Shown: in pieces, positions 56,778 to 64,000 of the stretch
Numbering within the stretch: the first letter of the stretch is position 1
Layout: each line of letters starts with the position of its first letter
Origin: Aerococcus urinaehominis
GTDB lineage: Bacteria; Bacillota; Bacilli; Lactobacillales; Aerococcaceae
Assembly: GCF_001543245.1 (NCBI RefSeq)
Contig: NZ_CP014163.1
Coordinates: forward strand, 1,284,387 to 1,348,386
Length of the DNA: 64,000 bases
Direction: 5' to 3'
Program-made: the position numbers and the translations under genes
Notes under the pieces: model-generated
The model's input: only the letters and a program-made list of their open reading frames with translations
What the model was told of the DNA's origin: nothing
Database searches by the model: none

Positions 56778-57596
56778 GTGTCTTTTCCCTTAGGTAGCGA
56801 GTGGCAGTTTGAGCCGATTCCAGGTGGCTCAGGTCAAGCTTTTAAAGGTTTGAAAGCTGGTGATGGTGAAATGGTTTTTATTAAACGTAATACGTCACCG
56901 TTTTTACCCGCCTTGTCTATGGAAGGTGTTACGCCTAAATTACTATGGACCAAGCGAACCAATGATGGCGATGTTTTAACTGCTCAAGAGTGGTTATCGG
57001 GTCAGGTATTAAGTCGCCAACAGATGCGAGAGCCACTGGTAGGGCAGTTAATTTACCAGTATCAACACTCTGAATATCTTTTCGAAATGCTAGAAAAGGT
57101 GGGTGGACAGACTTGCACTGCTGAAGATTTACTTGATCAGTTAGAAAGCCATTTGGCTAGTGAATTAACTAGTCATCAATTAATTGCTGAAGTACGTGCT
57201 TATTTGCGGGCCAGTATAAATGAACTCAAGCAAGTTCAATACACGGTTTGTCATGGGGACATCAATCGCCGTAATTTTATGACCTCCCAATCAGGTCGAC
57301 TTTATCTGGTTGATTGGGAAGGTGTTATCATAGCAGATTACTTGCTAGATATTTGCCAACTTTTGGTCCAGTATGTTGATTTTTCTGATTGGTCTAATTG
57401 GTTTGAACAATACGGTCTAAAAGTCAACGACGCTGTGTACGGTCGGCTAGAGTGGTATAGCCTTTATAGTTTACTGACCTTTATTAATGATGATTTTTAT
57501 CAACATCGTCAGTATGAAATGAATGAAAAAATATTAAAACTACGTCACATTTATCGTAACCGGCGCTTTGAAGATTCAATCAGTCACGGTGGATAA
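56778..57596 (+). CDS. ccrZ: CcrZ/YtmP-like phosphotransferase (cell-cycle regulator)
   Basis: A 272-residue protein of the aminoglycoside-phosphotransferase/choline-kinase fold. The N-lobe has VFIKRN; the catalytic loop VCHGDINRRNFM and the metal site YLVDWEGV lie in the C-lobe near residues 160-185. In S. pneumoniae CcrZ links FtsZ and division to DNA replication start and is encoded upstream of trmB, exactly as here. GTG 56778 follows AGGAGG by seven bases. Other APH-fold kinases are possible, but neighbourhood and length favour CcrZ. Confidence 0.87.
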   Translation: MSFPLGSEWQFEPIPGGSGQAFKGLKAGDGEMVFIKRNTSPFLPALSMEGVTPKLLWTKRTNDGDVLTAQEWLSGQVLSRQQMREPLVGQLIYQYQHSEYLFEMLEKVGGQTCTAEDLLDQLESHLASELTSHQLIAEVRAYLRASINELKQVQYTVCHGDINRRNFMTSQSGRLYLVDWEGVIIADYLLDICQLLVQYVDFSDWSNWFEQYGLKVNDAVYGRLEWYSLYSLLTFINDDFYQHRQYEMNEKILKLRHIYRNRRFEDSISHGG

Positions 57597-57605
57597 ATGG
57601 CTAAG

Positions 57606-57635
57606 AAGGGACTGTTGCTAGGGCTTCAGTCCCTT
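57606..57635 (+). terminator. Hairpin between ccrZ and trmB, possible weak terminator or processing site
   Basis: Stem AAGGGACTG/CAGTCCCTT with a 12-base loop but no T-run after it (ATTTATG). It may partly reduce read-through into trmB. Confidence 0.4.
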
Positions 57636-57660
57636 ATTTATGAAAAGGAGGGATCATAGT

Positions 57661-58317
57661 ATGCGAGTCAGACACAAGCCTTGGGCTCAAGAGCGGTTGG
57701 CAGCAGATAATGATTTTATGGTTCAAACACCTAGTCAATTTCAAGGGGAATGGGGTCAAAAAGTATTTAATAATCAAAATGACATCCATGTTGAAGTTGG
57801 ATCGGGAAAAGGTAATTTTATTGTGGGTATGGCTCAAGCCCATCCGGACATTAATTTTATTGGCATTGAACTGCAGGCCTCTGTATTTATTACAGCCCTA
57901 GAAAAAGCTCAGGCTGTGAGTGGGGGACTAGATAATCTAAAACTAGTCCTCACTGATGGTCAAAATCTAAATGATATTTTTGCTGACGATGAACTTCAGC
58001 GTATTTACCTAAATTTTTCTGATCCCTGGCCTAAAAAACGTCATGCTAAACGACGATTGACACATAAGAATTTTCTGGCCGTTTACCAACAAGTGCTTGA
58101 TGAGCGAGGCAACCTTCATTTTAAGACTGACAACCAAGCTTTATTTGAGTATTCCTTGGTATCAATGTCTAAGTATGGCATGGTTTTGGACTGGGTCTCC
58201 CTAGACTTACATCATAGTGATTATATAGGGAATATTATGACTGAATACGAAGAAAAATTTTCTAAAAAAGGCCAGGTTATCTACCGGTTAGAAGCTAGTT
58301 TTCCGGTTGCTAACTAA
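57661..58317 (+). CDS. trmB: tRNA (guanine-N7-)-methyltransferase
   Basis: A 218-residue SAM-dependent enzyme methylating G46 of tRNAs. SAM-binding motif VEVGSGKGNF is at about 41-50, IGIELQASV follows, and the TrmB signature NFSDPWPKKRHAKRRLTHKNFL is clear. ATG 57661 is chosen since AAAGGAGGG ends nine bases before it; the frame opens 21 bases earlier. It follows ccrZ by 64 bases, a conserved pairing. Confidence 0.96.
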   Translation: MRVRHKPWAQERLAADNDFMVQTPSQFQGEWGQKVFNNQNDIHVEVGSGKGNFIVGMAQAHPDINFIGIELQASVFITALEKAQAVSGGLDNLKLVLTDGQNLNDIFADDELQRIYLNFSDPWPKKRHAKRRLTHKNFLAVYQQVLDERGNLHFKTDNQALFEYSLVSMSKYGMVLDWVSLDLHHSDYIGNIMTEYEEKFSKKGQVIYRLEASFPVAN

Positions 58318-58331
58318 TGTGTTGGCTAACA

Positions 58332-58365
58332 AAAAAAGCGTCCAGTTATATCTGGGCGCTTTTTT
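58332..58365. terminator. Bidirectional terminator after trmB
   Basis: Stem AAAAAAGCGTCCAG/CTGGGCGCTTTTTT with one G-T pair, between trmB and the convergent small gene. Confidence 0.92.
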
Positions 58366-58367
58366 GC

Positions 58368-58718
58368 TTAAATCTTATAAATATCAATAATTTGACCTTG
58401 CTGGGCATCAGCAATAAATTCATATTGCACTAGTTGTCCAGCTTCTTTTCTAGAAATACCGCCATAATAAACCGCTTGTTTTTGGTTATAGCGTACTGCT
58501 TGGACAGGCTCTAGTTCAATCCAAGAGCCTTCGATTGGGCCATCGGCTTCAAAGATAGCTTTGACCTGGTCTAAAACTTCCTTGCCATTAGCAGGTTGGT
58601 CATAGTAGCGGTCGACGAGTAGAGCCGCAGCTGCACCGCCAATAATCAAACCACAGGCAAATAAGGCTGCCGATAAGAAGTAGGCATTATCATTTCGTTT
58701 TTTAAAAAAGTTATCCAT
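58368..58718 (-). CDS. Small membrane-anchored protein, PepSY-like
   Basis: A 116-residue protein with a basic N-terminus, one membrane helix at about 12-35 (YFLSAALFACGLIIGGAAAALLV) and an 80-residue outside domain. EVLDQVKAIFEADGPIEGSWIELEPVQ, then VRYNQKQAVYYGGI and YEFIADAQQGQIIDIYKI, fits the helix-strand pattern of PepSY-like inhibitory domains and of the small proteins often near trmB-ytpR; not proven. GGGGGACC before ATG is the ribosome site. Confidence 0.6.
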   Translation of the reverse strand: MDNFFKKRNDNAYFLSAALFACGLIIGGAAAALLVDRYYDQPANGKEVLDQVKAIFEADGPIEGSWIELEPVQAVRYNQKQAVYYGGISRKEAGQLVQYEFIADAQQGQIIDIYKI

Positions 58719-58831
58719 GGTTGGTCCCCCTTAAAATAATCTTAAGCATATTATAGCAGTACCCACATAAAAAACCTAGCTAAAACAGTGAGCTAGAACT
58801 ATCCCTTATTGCCTTTTTTTCTAAATCTAGC

Positions 58832-58837
58832 TATAAT
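58832..58837 (+). promoter_or_regulatory. -10 region of the ytpR promoter
   Basis: TATAAT lies 95 bases before the chosen ytpR start, giving a leader that contains a terminator-like hairpin. The -35 is not clear. Confidence 0.5.
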
Positions 58838-58864
58838 ATAGAAGATGTAAACAAGCTTTATAGG

Positions 58865-58890
58865 AGTCTAGTTTTAAGCTAGACTTTTTT
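58865..58890 (+). terminator. Leader terminator/attenuator upstream of ytpR
   Basis: A perfect stem AGTCTAG/CTAGACT with a 7-base loop is followed by TTTTTT. It lies between the TATAAT promoter and ytpR, so it could act as an attenuator. No T-box or known riboswitch core is recognised. Confidence 0.6.
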
Positions 58891-58925
58891 ATTTGAGAAT
58901 AAATTTATAAATGGAGCGAGTAATT

Positions 58926-59558
58926 ATGTGGATTGCTTTTTATAACCCCCGGGGTGTCGGGGATGTTTTAATGTTGATGTGTCAAGATGTACCGAGCCAA
59001 GAAATTGCAATTGAAGAAGTGGGGGATGTTACCCACCTGTATCATCGAGAAACGCGAGAAACAGTTGGTTATAATATTCACAATGTGTCTAACCTAGTAA
59101 CGATTGAGGGTCAAGGGCCAGTGAAATTAACGGCCGGCCAAATCGAACGTATTAATCAGAACTTGTACGATAAAAATTTTGCAACAATTGACTACCAGGA
59201 TGAGGCCAAAATTGTAGTGGGCTATGTTGATAGCTGCCAGCCAATGGAAAATTCTGACCACCTTAACATTACCCAAACACGGGTTGATGATGCGGAGGAA
59301 GCTCGCCAGATTGTATGTGGTGCAAGTAACGTGCGCTCAGGTATGCGGGTAGTGGTGGCCCTACCAGGTGCCGTTATGCCCGACGGCAGTGTTATTTCTC
59401 CGGGTGAGCTGCGTGGATATGCCAGCTATGGTATGCTCTGTTCAGCTTATGAGCTAGGTTTAGATCCTGACCGACAAAGACCGGGAATTCTTGAAATTAA
59501 AGATAGTGTGCCTTTAGGTACGCCGATTGATGAGATTACTCCCGCAGATTTTGCCTAA
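58926..59558 (+). CDS. ytpR: YtpR-type protein with C-terminal tRNA-binding (EMAP/Arc1p) domain
   Basis: A 210-residue protein. The N-terminal 90 residues are the YtpR/DUF4479 part (MWIAFYNPRGVGDVLM). Residues about 95-205 are an OB-fold tRNA-binding domain like that at the PheT N-terminus: VGYVDSCQPMENSDHLNITQTRVD, QIVCGASNVRSGMRVVVALPGAVMPDG and GYASYGMLCS. It may bind tRNA or structured RNA; function is not established. ATG 58926 has GGAG at good distance, unlike 58911. In Bacillus ytpR precedes sftA and murC. Confidence 0.88.
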   Translation: MWIAFYNPRGVGDVLMLMCQDVPSQEIAIEEVGDVTHLYHRETRETVGYNIHNVSNLVTIEGQGPVKLTAGQIERINQNLYDKNFATIDYQDEAKIVVGYVDSCQPMENSDHLNITQTRVDDAEEARQIVCGASNVRSGMRVVVALPGAVMPDGSVISPGELRGYASYGMLCSAYELGLDPDRQRPGILEIKDSVPLGTPIDEITPADFA

Positions 59559-59575
59559 AGATTAGGAGGCCGGCC

Positions 59576-59908
59576 GTGATAGCTAGGGATAAGCAACCTT
59601 TTTATGAAGTCGAGGACCGTGAATACGTGCGCAAAACGGCTCCTTTTTCATACTTTCCCAACTACTTGAATTGGCAGCAAGAAGAGAAAAATCGACGTCA
59701 TCCGCAAGGGCATAGTCAAGTGGCTTCCTTTGCTGGTGCAAATGATTTAAATCGACAAGATTATGTATCAGCGCGGGCAAACTATCATCCTTATAAATCT
59801 AAGGAGGTGCGCCAACGGCCTCAACTTGCTAGTAGAGGACAATTTAGGTATGGCCAGCTAGCCCCGATTGACAGTGAACCGCCTTCCTTAGCTAAAAGGG
59901 ATGATTAG
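59576..59908 (+). CDS. Small basic protein of unknown function between ytpR and murC
   Basis: A 110-residue, polar and Arg/Gln/Tyr-rich protein without helices long enough for the membrane, probably largely disordered. Segments such as KTAPFSYFPNYLNWQQEEKN and FRYGQLAPIDSEPPSLAKRDD are not recognised. It has a strong site (TAGGAGG) before GTG 59576 and sits 17 bases after ytpR, so it is likely expressed. In B. subtilis this position holds sftA (ytpS), a DNA translocase with a polar N-terminal region; a remnant or replacement is possible but unproven. Confidence 0.6.
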   Translation: MIARDKQPFYEVEDREYVRKTAPFSYFPNYLNWQQEEKNRRHPQGHSQVASFAGANDLNRQDYVSARANYHPYKSKEVRQRPQLASRGQFRYGQLAPIDSEPPSLAKRDD

Positions 59909-59948
59909 CTGGTAATTAATGAGCATGAAATGAATGGAGATTTTTTGG

Positions 59949-61271
59949 ATGGATAAAGATTTAATTTACTTTTTTATAGGCATTAAGGGTTCAGGGATGA
60001 GTGCATTAGCATTAATCCTCCACCAAATGGGTTACCAAGTCGCAGGATCTGATGTAGCAGATTACTTTTTTACACAAAAGGGTCTTGATGAGGCCGGCAT
60101 TGACATTGTTTCTTTTGATCCTGACCATATTCAACCAGGTATGGTGGCGATTGCGGGTAATGCCTATAAGGACGATCATCCACAAATTGAACGTGCCAAA
60201 GTACTTGGTTTAGAAGTTACCCGTTATCACTACTTCCTTGGTAACCTCATCAAAGATTTTACCAGCGTAGCAATTACCGGTTCTCATGGTAAAACTTCTA
60301 CTACAGGCTTGATGGCTCATGTTATGTCAGGTATGGCGAATACTAACTATTTAATCGGTGATGGTACTGGTTATGGCCAGGCAGGGGCAGACTTCTTTGT
60401 CCTAGAAGCTGATGAATATCGTCATCATTTTTTAGCCTATCATCCTAACTATGCAATTTTCACCAATATTGATTTTGATCATCCAGATTTTTATAAAGAT
60501 ATTGACCAGGTTTATGCTGCTAATTTGAATTTTGCTAAACAGGTTAAAGATAAAGTTATTGCCTTTGGTGGTGATGAGCGTTTAAGAAGTTTCCGGGATG
60601 AGGGGATTGATGTTTGGTATTATGGCTTAGAAGCAGACAATGAAATCCAGGCCCGTAATATTATCCGTGATGTGCACGGTTCTCACTTCGATGTGTACAT
60701 TCAAGGGGAAAAATATGGTCATTTCGATATCCCTAGTTTTGGTAAACATAGTGTGTTGAATGCCTTAGCAGTGATTGGTTTTTGCTATTTAGAAGGCTTT
60801 AGTGCCGATCAAGTAGCTCAGGAGCTAGTCAGTTTTGCTGGCGTGAAACGTCGTTTTAGTGAAAAAGAGATAGCAGGGACGGTCTTAATTGATGATTATG
60901 CCCACCATCCATCTGAAATTATTGCGACAATTGATGCAGCTCGGCAAAAATATCCGGATAAGCAGTTGGTAGCCGTTTTCCAACCACATACCTACAGTCG
61001 TACCTTGGCCTTATTAGATGAATTTTCTCAGGCTTTAGATTTGGCTGATGCCGTTTTCCTCTGTGATATTTTCGCTTCTGCACGTGAATCAGATACTCAT
61101 ATTGTTAGTATTCAGGATTTGGCTAACCGTGTTACTAAGCCAGTCCAAGTGCTAGATGGTCAAGATTTCCAAGATTTATTAGCCTATCAAGGACAGGTCG
61201 TACTCTTTATGGGGGCCGGTGATGTGATGAAGTATGGTAATGCATATGCAGACCAACTAACTGATGCTTAG
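59949..61271 (+). CDS. murC: UDP-N-acetylmuramate--L-alanine ligase
   Basis: A 440-residue cytoplasmic Mur ligase adding the first residue, L-Ala, to UDP-MurNAc. The N-terminal UDP-binding domain has FIGIKGSGMSALALILHQMG. The ATP loop is GSHGKTSTT near residue 111, followed by LEADEYRHHFL and a C-domain with DDYAHHPSEI and FQPHTYSRT. ATG 59949 follows TGGAGA at nine bases; an upstream ATG at 59934 overlaps that site. The gene is probably in one transcript with ytpR and the small protein gene. Confidence 0.96.
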   Translation: MDKDLIYFFIGIKGSGMSALALILHQMGYQVAGSDVADYFFTQKGLDEAGIDIVSFDPDHIQPGMVAIAGNAYKDDHPQIERAKVLGLEVTRYHYFLGNLIKDFTSVAITGSHGKTSTTGLMAHVMSGMANTNYLIGDGTGYGQAGADFFVLEADEYRHHFLAYHPNYAIFTNIDFDHPDFYKDIDQVYAANLNFAKQVKDKVIAFGGDERLRSFRDEGIDVWYYGLEADNEIQARNIIRDVHGSHFDVYIQGEKYGHFDIPSFGKHSVLNALAVIGFCYLEGFSADQVAQELVSFAGVKRRFSEKEIAGTVLIDDYAHHPSEIIATIDAARQKYPDKQLVAVFQPHTYSRTLALLDEFSQALDLADAVFLCDIFASARESDTHIVSIQDLANRVTKPVQVLDGQDFQDLLAYQGQVVLFMGAGDVMKYGNAYADQLTDA

Positions 61272-61281
61272 GGAGTTATAA

Positions 61282-61692
61282 ATGAGAAAGAAATTAGTAA
61301 GTTTATTCAGTATCGTCCTAGTATTAGCAGCCTGTGCTGGTCAGCCTCAAACAGCATCTGAGGCTGCTAGCCAAGCCAAAACTAGTCAAGCTAGTAATGA
61401 ATCAGCTCTAGTGGCTGGTAAGTTAGATATTCAAGTTGATGGTCAATCAATCACTTCCGGCCCCCAAGAGCATATGTTCGATTCCAATTTATCTTTATTG
61501 GATAATATGCAGCAATGGTATGAAATTGAGGGGAAAGAAGGCTTTATTGAAACGATTGAAGGTCAGAGCCAAGATGAAGCCCAGTCTCGCTATTGGCTGT
61601 ATACGGTCAATGGTGAGATGGTTAATGTCGGTGCTGATGAATATTACGTGCAGGCAGGCGATGTCATTATCTGGAATTTAGCAAGTATCTAG
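61282..61692 (+). CDS. Secreted lipoprotein with DUF4430 domain
   Basis: A 136-residue lipoprotein with lipobox VLAAC (C18). After a Ser/Ala/Gln-rich spacer, a DUF4430 domain (about 50-136) shows LSLLDNMQQWYEIEGKEGFIETI, YWLYTVNGEMVNVGADEYYVQAGDVIIWNL, the fold shared with the transcobalamin-type beta domain found on cell-surface proteins. Its ligand is unknown. It starts ten bases after murC with GGGAG, so it may be cotranscribed. An ECF or cobalamin transporter is not present nearby. Confidence 0.8.
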   Translation: MRKKLVSLFSIVLVLAACAGQPQTASEAASQAKTSQASNESALVAGKLDIQVDGQSITSGPQEHMFDSNLSLLDNMQQWYEIEGKEGFIETIEGQSQDEAQSRYWLYTVNGEMVNVGADEYYVQAGDVIIWNLASI

Positions 61693-61709
61693 TTAAAAAG
61701 GAGCTAATT

Positions 61710-62588
61710 ATGTCTGGCTTAAACATTAAACGTGCTGTTATTCCCGCAGCCGGACTAGGGACCCGATTTCTACCTAGTTCAAAGGCTATGGCCAAAGAAA
61801 TTATTCCCATTGTTGATAAGCCTACGATTCAATTTATTGTTGAAGAGGCCTTGGCAGCGGGCATTGAGGAAATTATGATTATAACCGGCCGCTCTAAACG
61901 GTCTATAGAAGACCATTTTGATGCAAACTATGAATTGGAGGAGAATTTATCTTCCAAGCAAAAAGATCAGTTATTAGGCTTAGTGCGAGAGACAACTTTA
62001 TTCAACATACAGTTTAAAAGGCAGCACTATCCAGCTGGTCTAGGTGATGCAGTGATGCAAGCGAAGAGTTTTGTCGGTAATGAGCCTTTTTTATTAATGC
62101 TTGGTGATGATATTATGGTCAGCGATCCGGTGGCTTCTAAAATGATGGTTGACCTGGCGACAGACTTGTCTAGTCCATTGATTGCGGGGCAGGCTTTGGC
62201 TAATGACCAGGTGTCTCACTATGGTATTATGCAAACTCACACTAATGATCAAACGAGCCCGATTATTAATCTGGTCGAAAAGCCGGCAGATGATAGCTAT
62301 GGAAACTTAGCTGTTATTGGGCGTTATATCTTGACACCAGAAATTTTTGATTATCTAGCCACTACCCCGGTCAACCCTAATTCTGGTGAGCTTGAATTAA
62401 CCGATGCCCTCAACCGCTATGCTCAAGATCGTAAAGTGTATGGTTTCCAATATCCTGGCAAGTGGTATGAAGTAGGAGAGCCGCTAGGATTGGTTAAAGC
62501 TAGTATTCAGTATGCTTTGGCTCATGATCAGCTTAAAGATGACTTTAGGAGTTATCTTAAGCATGAGGTTATCCCCAATTTGAAATAG
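61710..62588 (+). CDS. galU: UTP--glucose-1-phosphate uridylyltransferase
   Basis: A 292-residue enzyme making UDP-glucose from UTP and glucose 1-phosphate. It has the nucleotidyltransferase start AVIPAAGLGTRFLPSSKAMAKEIIPIVDKPTIQFIVEEA, MLGDDIMV with metal-binding Asp, VEKP and the C-terminal KWYEVGEPLGLVKA. UDP-glucose feeds the glycosyltransferases and GalE of this window. AAGGAGC precedes ATG 61710, 17 bases after the lipoprotein gene. Confidence 0.96.
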   Translation: MSGLNIKRAVIPAAGLGTRFLPSSKAMAKEIIPIVDKPTIQFIVEEALAAGIEEIMIITGRSKRSIEDHFDANYELEENLSSKQKDQLLGLVRETTLFNIQFKRQHYPAGLGDAVMQAKSFVGNEPFLLMLGDDIMVSDPVASKMMVDLATDLSSPLIAGQALANDQVSHYGIMQTHTNDQTSPIINLVEKPADDSYGNLAVIGRYILTPEIFDYLATTPVNPNSGELELTDALNRYAQDRKVYGFQYPGKWYEVGEPLGLVKASIQYALAHDQLKDDFRSYLKHEVIPNLK

Positions 62589-62589
62589 C

Positions 62590-62621
62590 AAAAAAGCTTC
62601 CGTCACAGCGGAAGCTTTTTT
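62590..62621. terminator. Bidirectional terminator after galU
   Basis: A perfect stem AAAAAAGCTTCCG/CGGAAGCTTTTTT with a 6-base loop, between galU and the convergent DUF924 gene. Confidence 0.94.
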
Positions 62622-62641
62622 AGCTAGTTAGATACGTAATT

Positions 62642-63184
62642 TTAAAAACCGGTAAAGTTAGCTAGAAAATCTTCTTCTTCGGGGGTAGATTGACGACCTA
62701 AAGCTTGGTTTCGGAAGGGGTAGCGGTTGAAAGCCTTAATAATCTTATAGTGGGCTACCTCATATTCTAAGGTCTCAGCTAGACCAGGGTCGCTGGAAAA
62801 GAGCATCATGGCTTGGTCATGAATAGCTAGCGATTCAGAGTGCATGTAGGGCATATATAAAAAACTGCGTTCTTGACTGGTTAATTGGTTAGTATTAAAG
62901 CGGGCTATGGCTTGTTGGGCAAGAGCCAAGGCCATACCATCTTGGGAGTAAGAACGCCAATTACCGCGAAAAAGATTACGGGAAAATTGATCAAGGATTA
63001 TGATTTCAGCTAAGGCACTATCTAAGTTATCTCGCCAGGCGTATAGTTGACTCTGACGGGCGGCTGTATGAATTTGACCGAAACGATGGGCTATTTCTTG
63101 GTCTAGTTGGTCATCGGCTGTAAAATGCTGGTCGGGATTGAGTTCTTTAAACCAAAAATCAAGTATTTCTTGGTAGTTAGTCAT
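62642..63184 (-). CDS. DUF924 family protein
   Basis: A 180-residue helical soluble protein. The family pattern is clear: ILDFWFKEL at the start, EIIILDQFSRNLFRG, DGMALALAQQAI, FLYMPYMHSESLAIHDQAMMLF and RYPFRNQALGR..TPEEEDFL at the end. DUF924 folds like a TPR-type helical array; its biochemical role is not established. AAAGGACGAAG precedes ATG on the minus strand. It is divergent from the partial gene at the right edge. Confidence 0.85.
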   Translation of the reverse strand: MTNYQEILDFWFKELNPDQHFTADDQLDQEIAHRFGQIHTAARQSQLYAWRDNLDSALAEIIILDQFSRNLFRGNWRSYSQDGMALALAQQAIARFNTNQLTSQERSFLYMPYMHSESLAIHDQAMMLFSSDPGLAETLEYEVAHYKIIKAFNRYPFRNQALGRQSTPEEEDFLANFTGF

Positions 63185-63309
63185 GGTCTTCGTCCTTTCT
63201 AAATGCTTCTCTTTCTTATGATACCATTAAAAGAAAGAGTGACCTTTGGTTTTGCTTTTCCTGCTATTAAATAGCGTGATAAAATATAATAAAAACAAGG
63301 ATGACAATA

Positions 63310-64000
63310 ATGGATATTAAACAAGCAATTTTACATATTTATGATCCGGACAGCCAGGCTAGTGTGCTATCCCAGCACAGTTTGGCTTTGGATAAGCCCG
63401 TGACTAAGGAATACATTGAGGCTATGGTGGACAAGGTAATAGCCACTAGCAAACAAAAATCAGGTCAGCTAGGACCTTCTGCTCGCCAGGCTCAGTTAGA
63501 CCAAGTGCAAGCCGATAATTTTATCAGTCAAAGCCAGGAGCTCAGTCAGGATTTAATGGATATTTTCAAAGCCAATCCTGATATTCCGCCAGCTGACCTC
63601 TTGTGGCTACGTTTAGCGATTGATGGCTATGAATTTGTAGGTTGTATTAAGTTAAATCATTCAAGCTCGATGACCCATCATATAGACTACCAGGATGAGG
63701 CGCTAGCGACTAGCCTGCTCAACCATCAAGCAATTCTACCTAGTAAAACTCAAGCTATTGATGAGGGCTTTTTATATTGTCAATCGACAGGAGAATACTT
63801 TCTGGTTGAAAAGAAACACCTGCTTGTCAGTCAAGGTGAACGTGGTTATTATCTTAGCCAAACTTTCATGGCCATTCAAGAACCACCGGCTAGCATGCAA
63901 GAGGACCTGCAAGTTTTGAAACGGGCCATTACTAAGACCGCTGACCAGTATGCTGACCCTGCCTATCAGGATTTAGCTCAAGCAAAACAAGTACTGATGT
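63310..64000 (+). CDS. 37-kDa nucleoid-associated protein (NdpA/YejK family), N-terminal part
   Basis: Partial: the frame runs open to the right edge, giving the first 230 residues. MDIKQAILHIYDPDSQ at the start, LLWLRLAIDGYEFVGCIKLNHSSS and FLVEKKHL fit the nucleoid-associated protein family PF04245 (NA37). Such proteins bind DNA or the nucleoid; the role in Gram-positives is little studied. AAGGATG lies a few bases before ATG 63310. The C-terminal third is beyond the window. Confidence 0.72.
   Translation, partial: MDIKQAILHIYDPDSQASVLSQHSLALDKPVTKEYIEAMVDKVIATSKQKSGQLGPSARQAQLDQVQADNFISQSQELSQDLMDIFKANPDIPPADLLWLRLAIDGYEFVGCIKLNHSSSMTHHIDYQDEALATSLLNHQAILPSKTQAIDEGFLYCQSTGEYFLVEKKHLLVSQGERGYYLSQTFMAIQEPPASMQEDLQVLKRAITKTADQYADPAYQDLAQAKQVLM

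Noticed and set aside
57606-57635. Strong terminator between ccrZ and trmB
   Set aside because: The hairpin has no T-run, and ccrZ-trmB are normally cotranscribed, so it is listed only as a weak hairpin.
58841-58925. T-box leader before ytpR
   Set aside because: There is a terminator hairpin, but no T-box sequence or specifier loop, and the leader is too short.

Overview
The window looks like about 64 kb of chromosome from a low-GC Firmicute of the order Lactobacillales, most likely an Aerococcaceae/Facklamia-like coccus. This rests on the 16S sequence style, the rrn layout (16S-tRNA-Ile-tRNA-Ala-23S-5S followed by a 12-tRNA string), strong AGGAGG ribosome binding sites, frequent TTG starts, and Bacillus/Lactobacillales-type blocks (recX-mutY, yhaO-yhaN-yhaM, prsA-yhaH-hit-ecsAB, ccrZ-trmB, ytpR-murC). 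The genus cannot be fixed by eye. I see no phage, transposase, plasmid or CRISPR signature; this is mostly core chromosome plus a surface-polysaccharide and cell-wall region at the left end.

Layout. 1-4951: the end of a wall/exopolysaccharide cluster: the C-terminus of a Wzy/TuaE-like polymerase, a TuaF/Wzz-like co-polymerase, a TuaG-like GT2, an isolated tRNA-Arg(CCT), a GT4 and a Wzx flippase. 5105-11232: three consecutive, separately transcribed secreted wall hydrolases. Each has three CWB2 anchoring repeats but a different catalytic domain: GH73 glucosaminidase, amidase_3 and NlpC/P60. 11304-14100 (minus): a small membrane protein, M29 aminopeptidase, flavodoxin and GntR regulator. 14281-19729: map, two tandem LytR-CpsA-Psr ligases, ribokinase and an MFS carrier. 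19864-23354: galE, a GT4 and a UDP-HexNAc dehydrogenase, an operon making nucleotide-sugar precursors. 23427-33751: PH-domain protein, recX, mutY (lacking its iron-sulfur ligands), DUF402 phosphatase, an SGNH-like membrane protein, pullulanase, FUSC/ArAE transporter, perR, proC and a DUF1189-like membrane protein.

33772-40206: a complete rRNA operon with tandem promoters, long processing stems and 14 tRNAs. 40332-46816: L,D-transpeptidase, xpt, queG-trmL, a class A PBP and a YlbF-family protein. 46944-54592: yhaO-yhaN-yhaM, a membrane protein, and prsA-yhaH-hit on the minus strand. 54771-61271: ecsAB, ccrZ-trmB, ytpR, a small unknown and murC. 61282-64000: a DUF4430 lipoprotein, galU, a DUF924 protein and the start of a 37-kDa nucleoid-associated protein cut by the window edge.

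How it fits together. Much of the window serves the envelope. A teichuronic-acid-like anionic polymer is probably made by the left cluster from UDP-sugars supplied by GalU, GalE and the HexNAc dehydrogenase, and may be attached to peptidoglycan by the LCP proteins. It is a plausible ligand for the CWB2 repeats of the three hydrolases. All three hydrolase promoters carry a WalR-like direct repeat (11 of 12 consensus positions), which suggests joint control by the WalRK wall-stress system. The class A PBP, L,D-transpeptidase, MurC, PrsA and CcrZ add synthesis, cross-linking, secretion folding and cell-cycle control. Convergent gene pairs are usually separated by one near-perfect palindromic bidirectional terminator.
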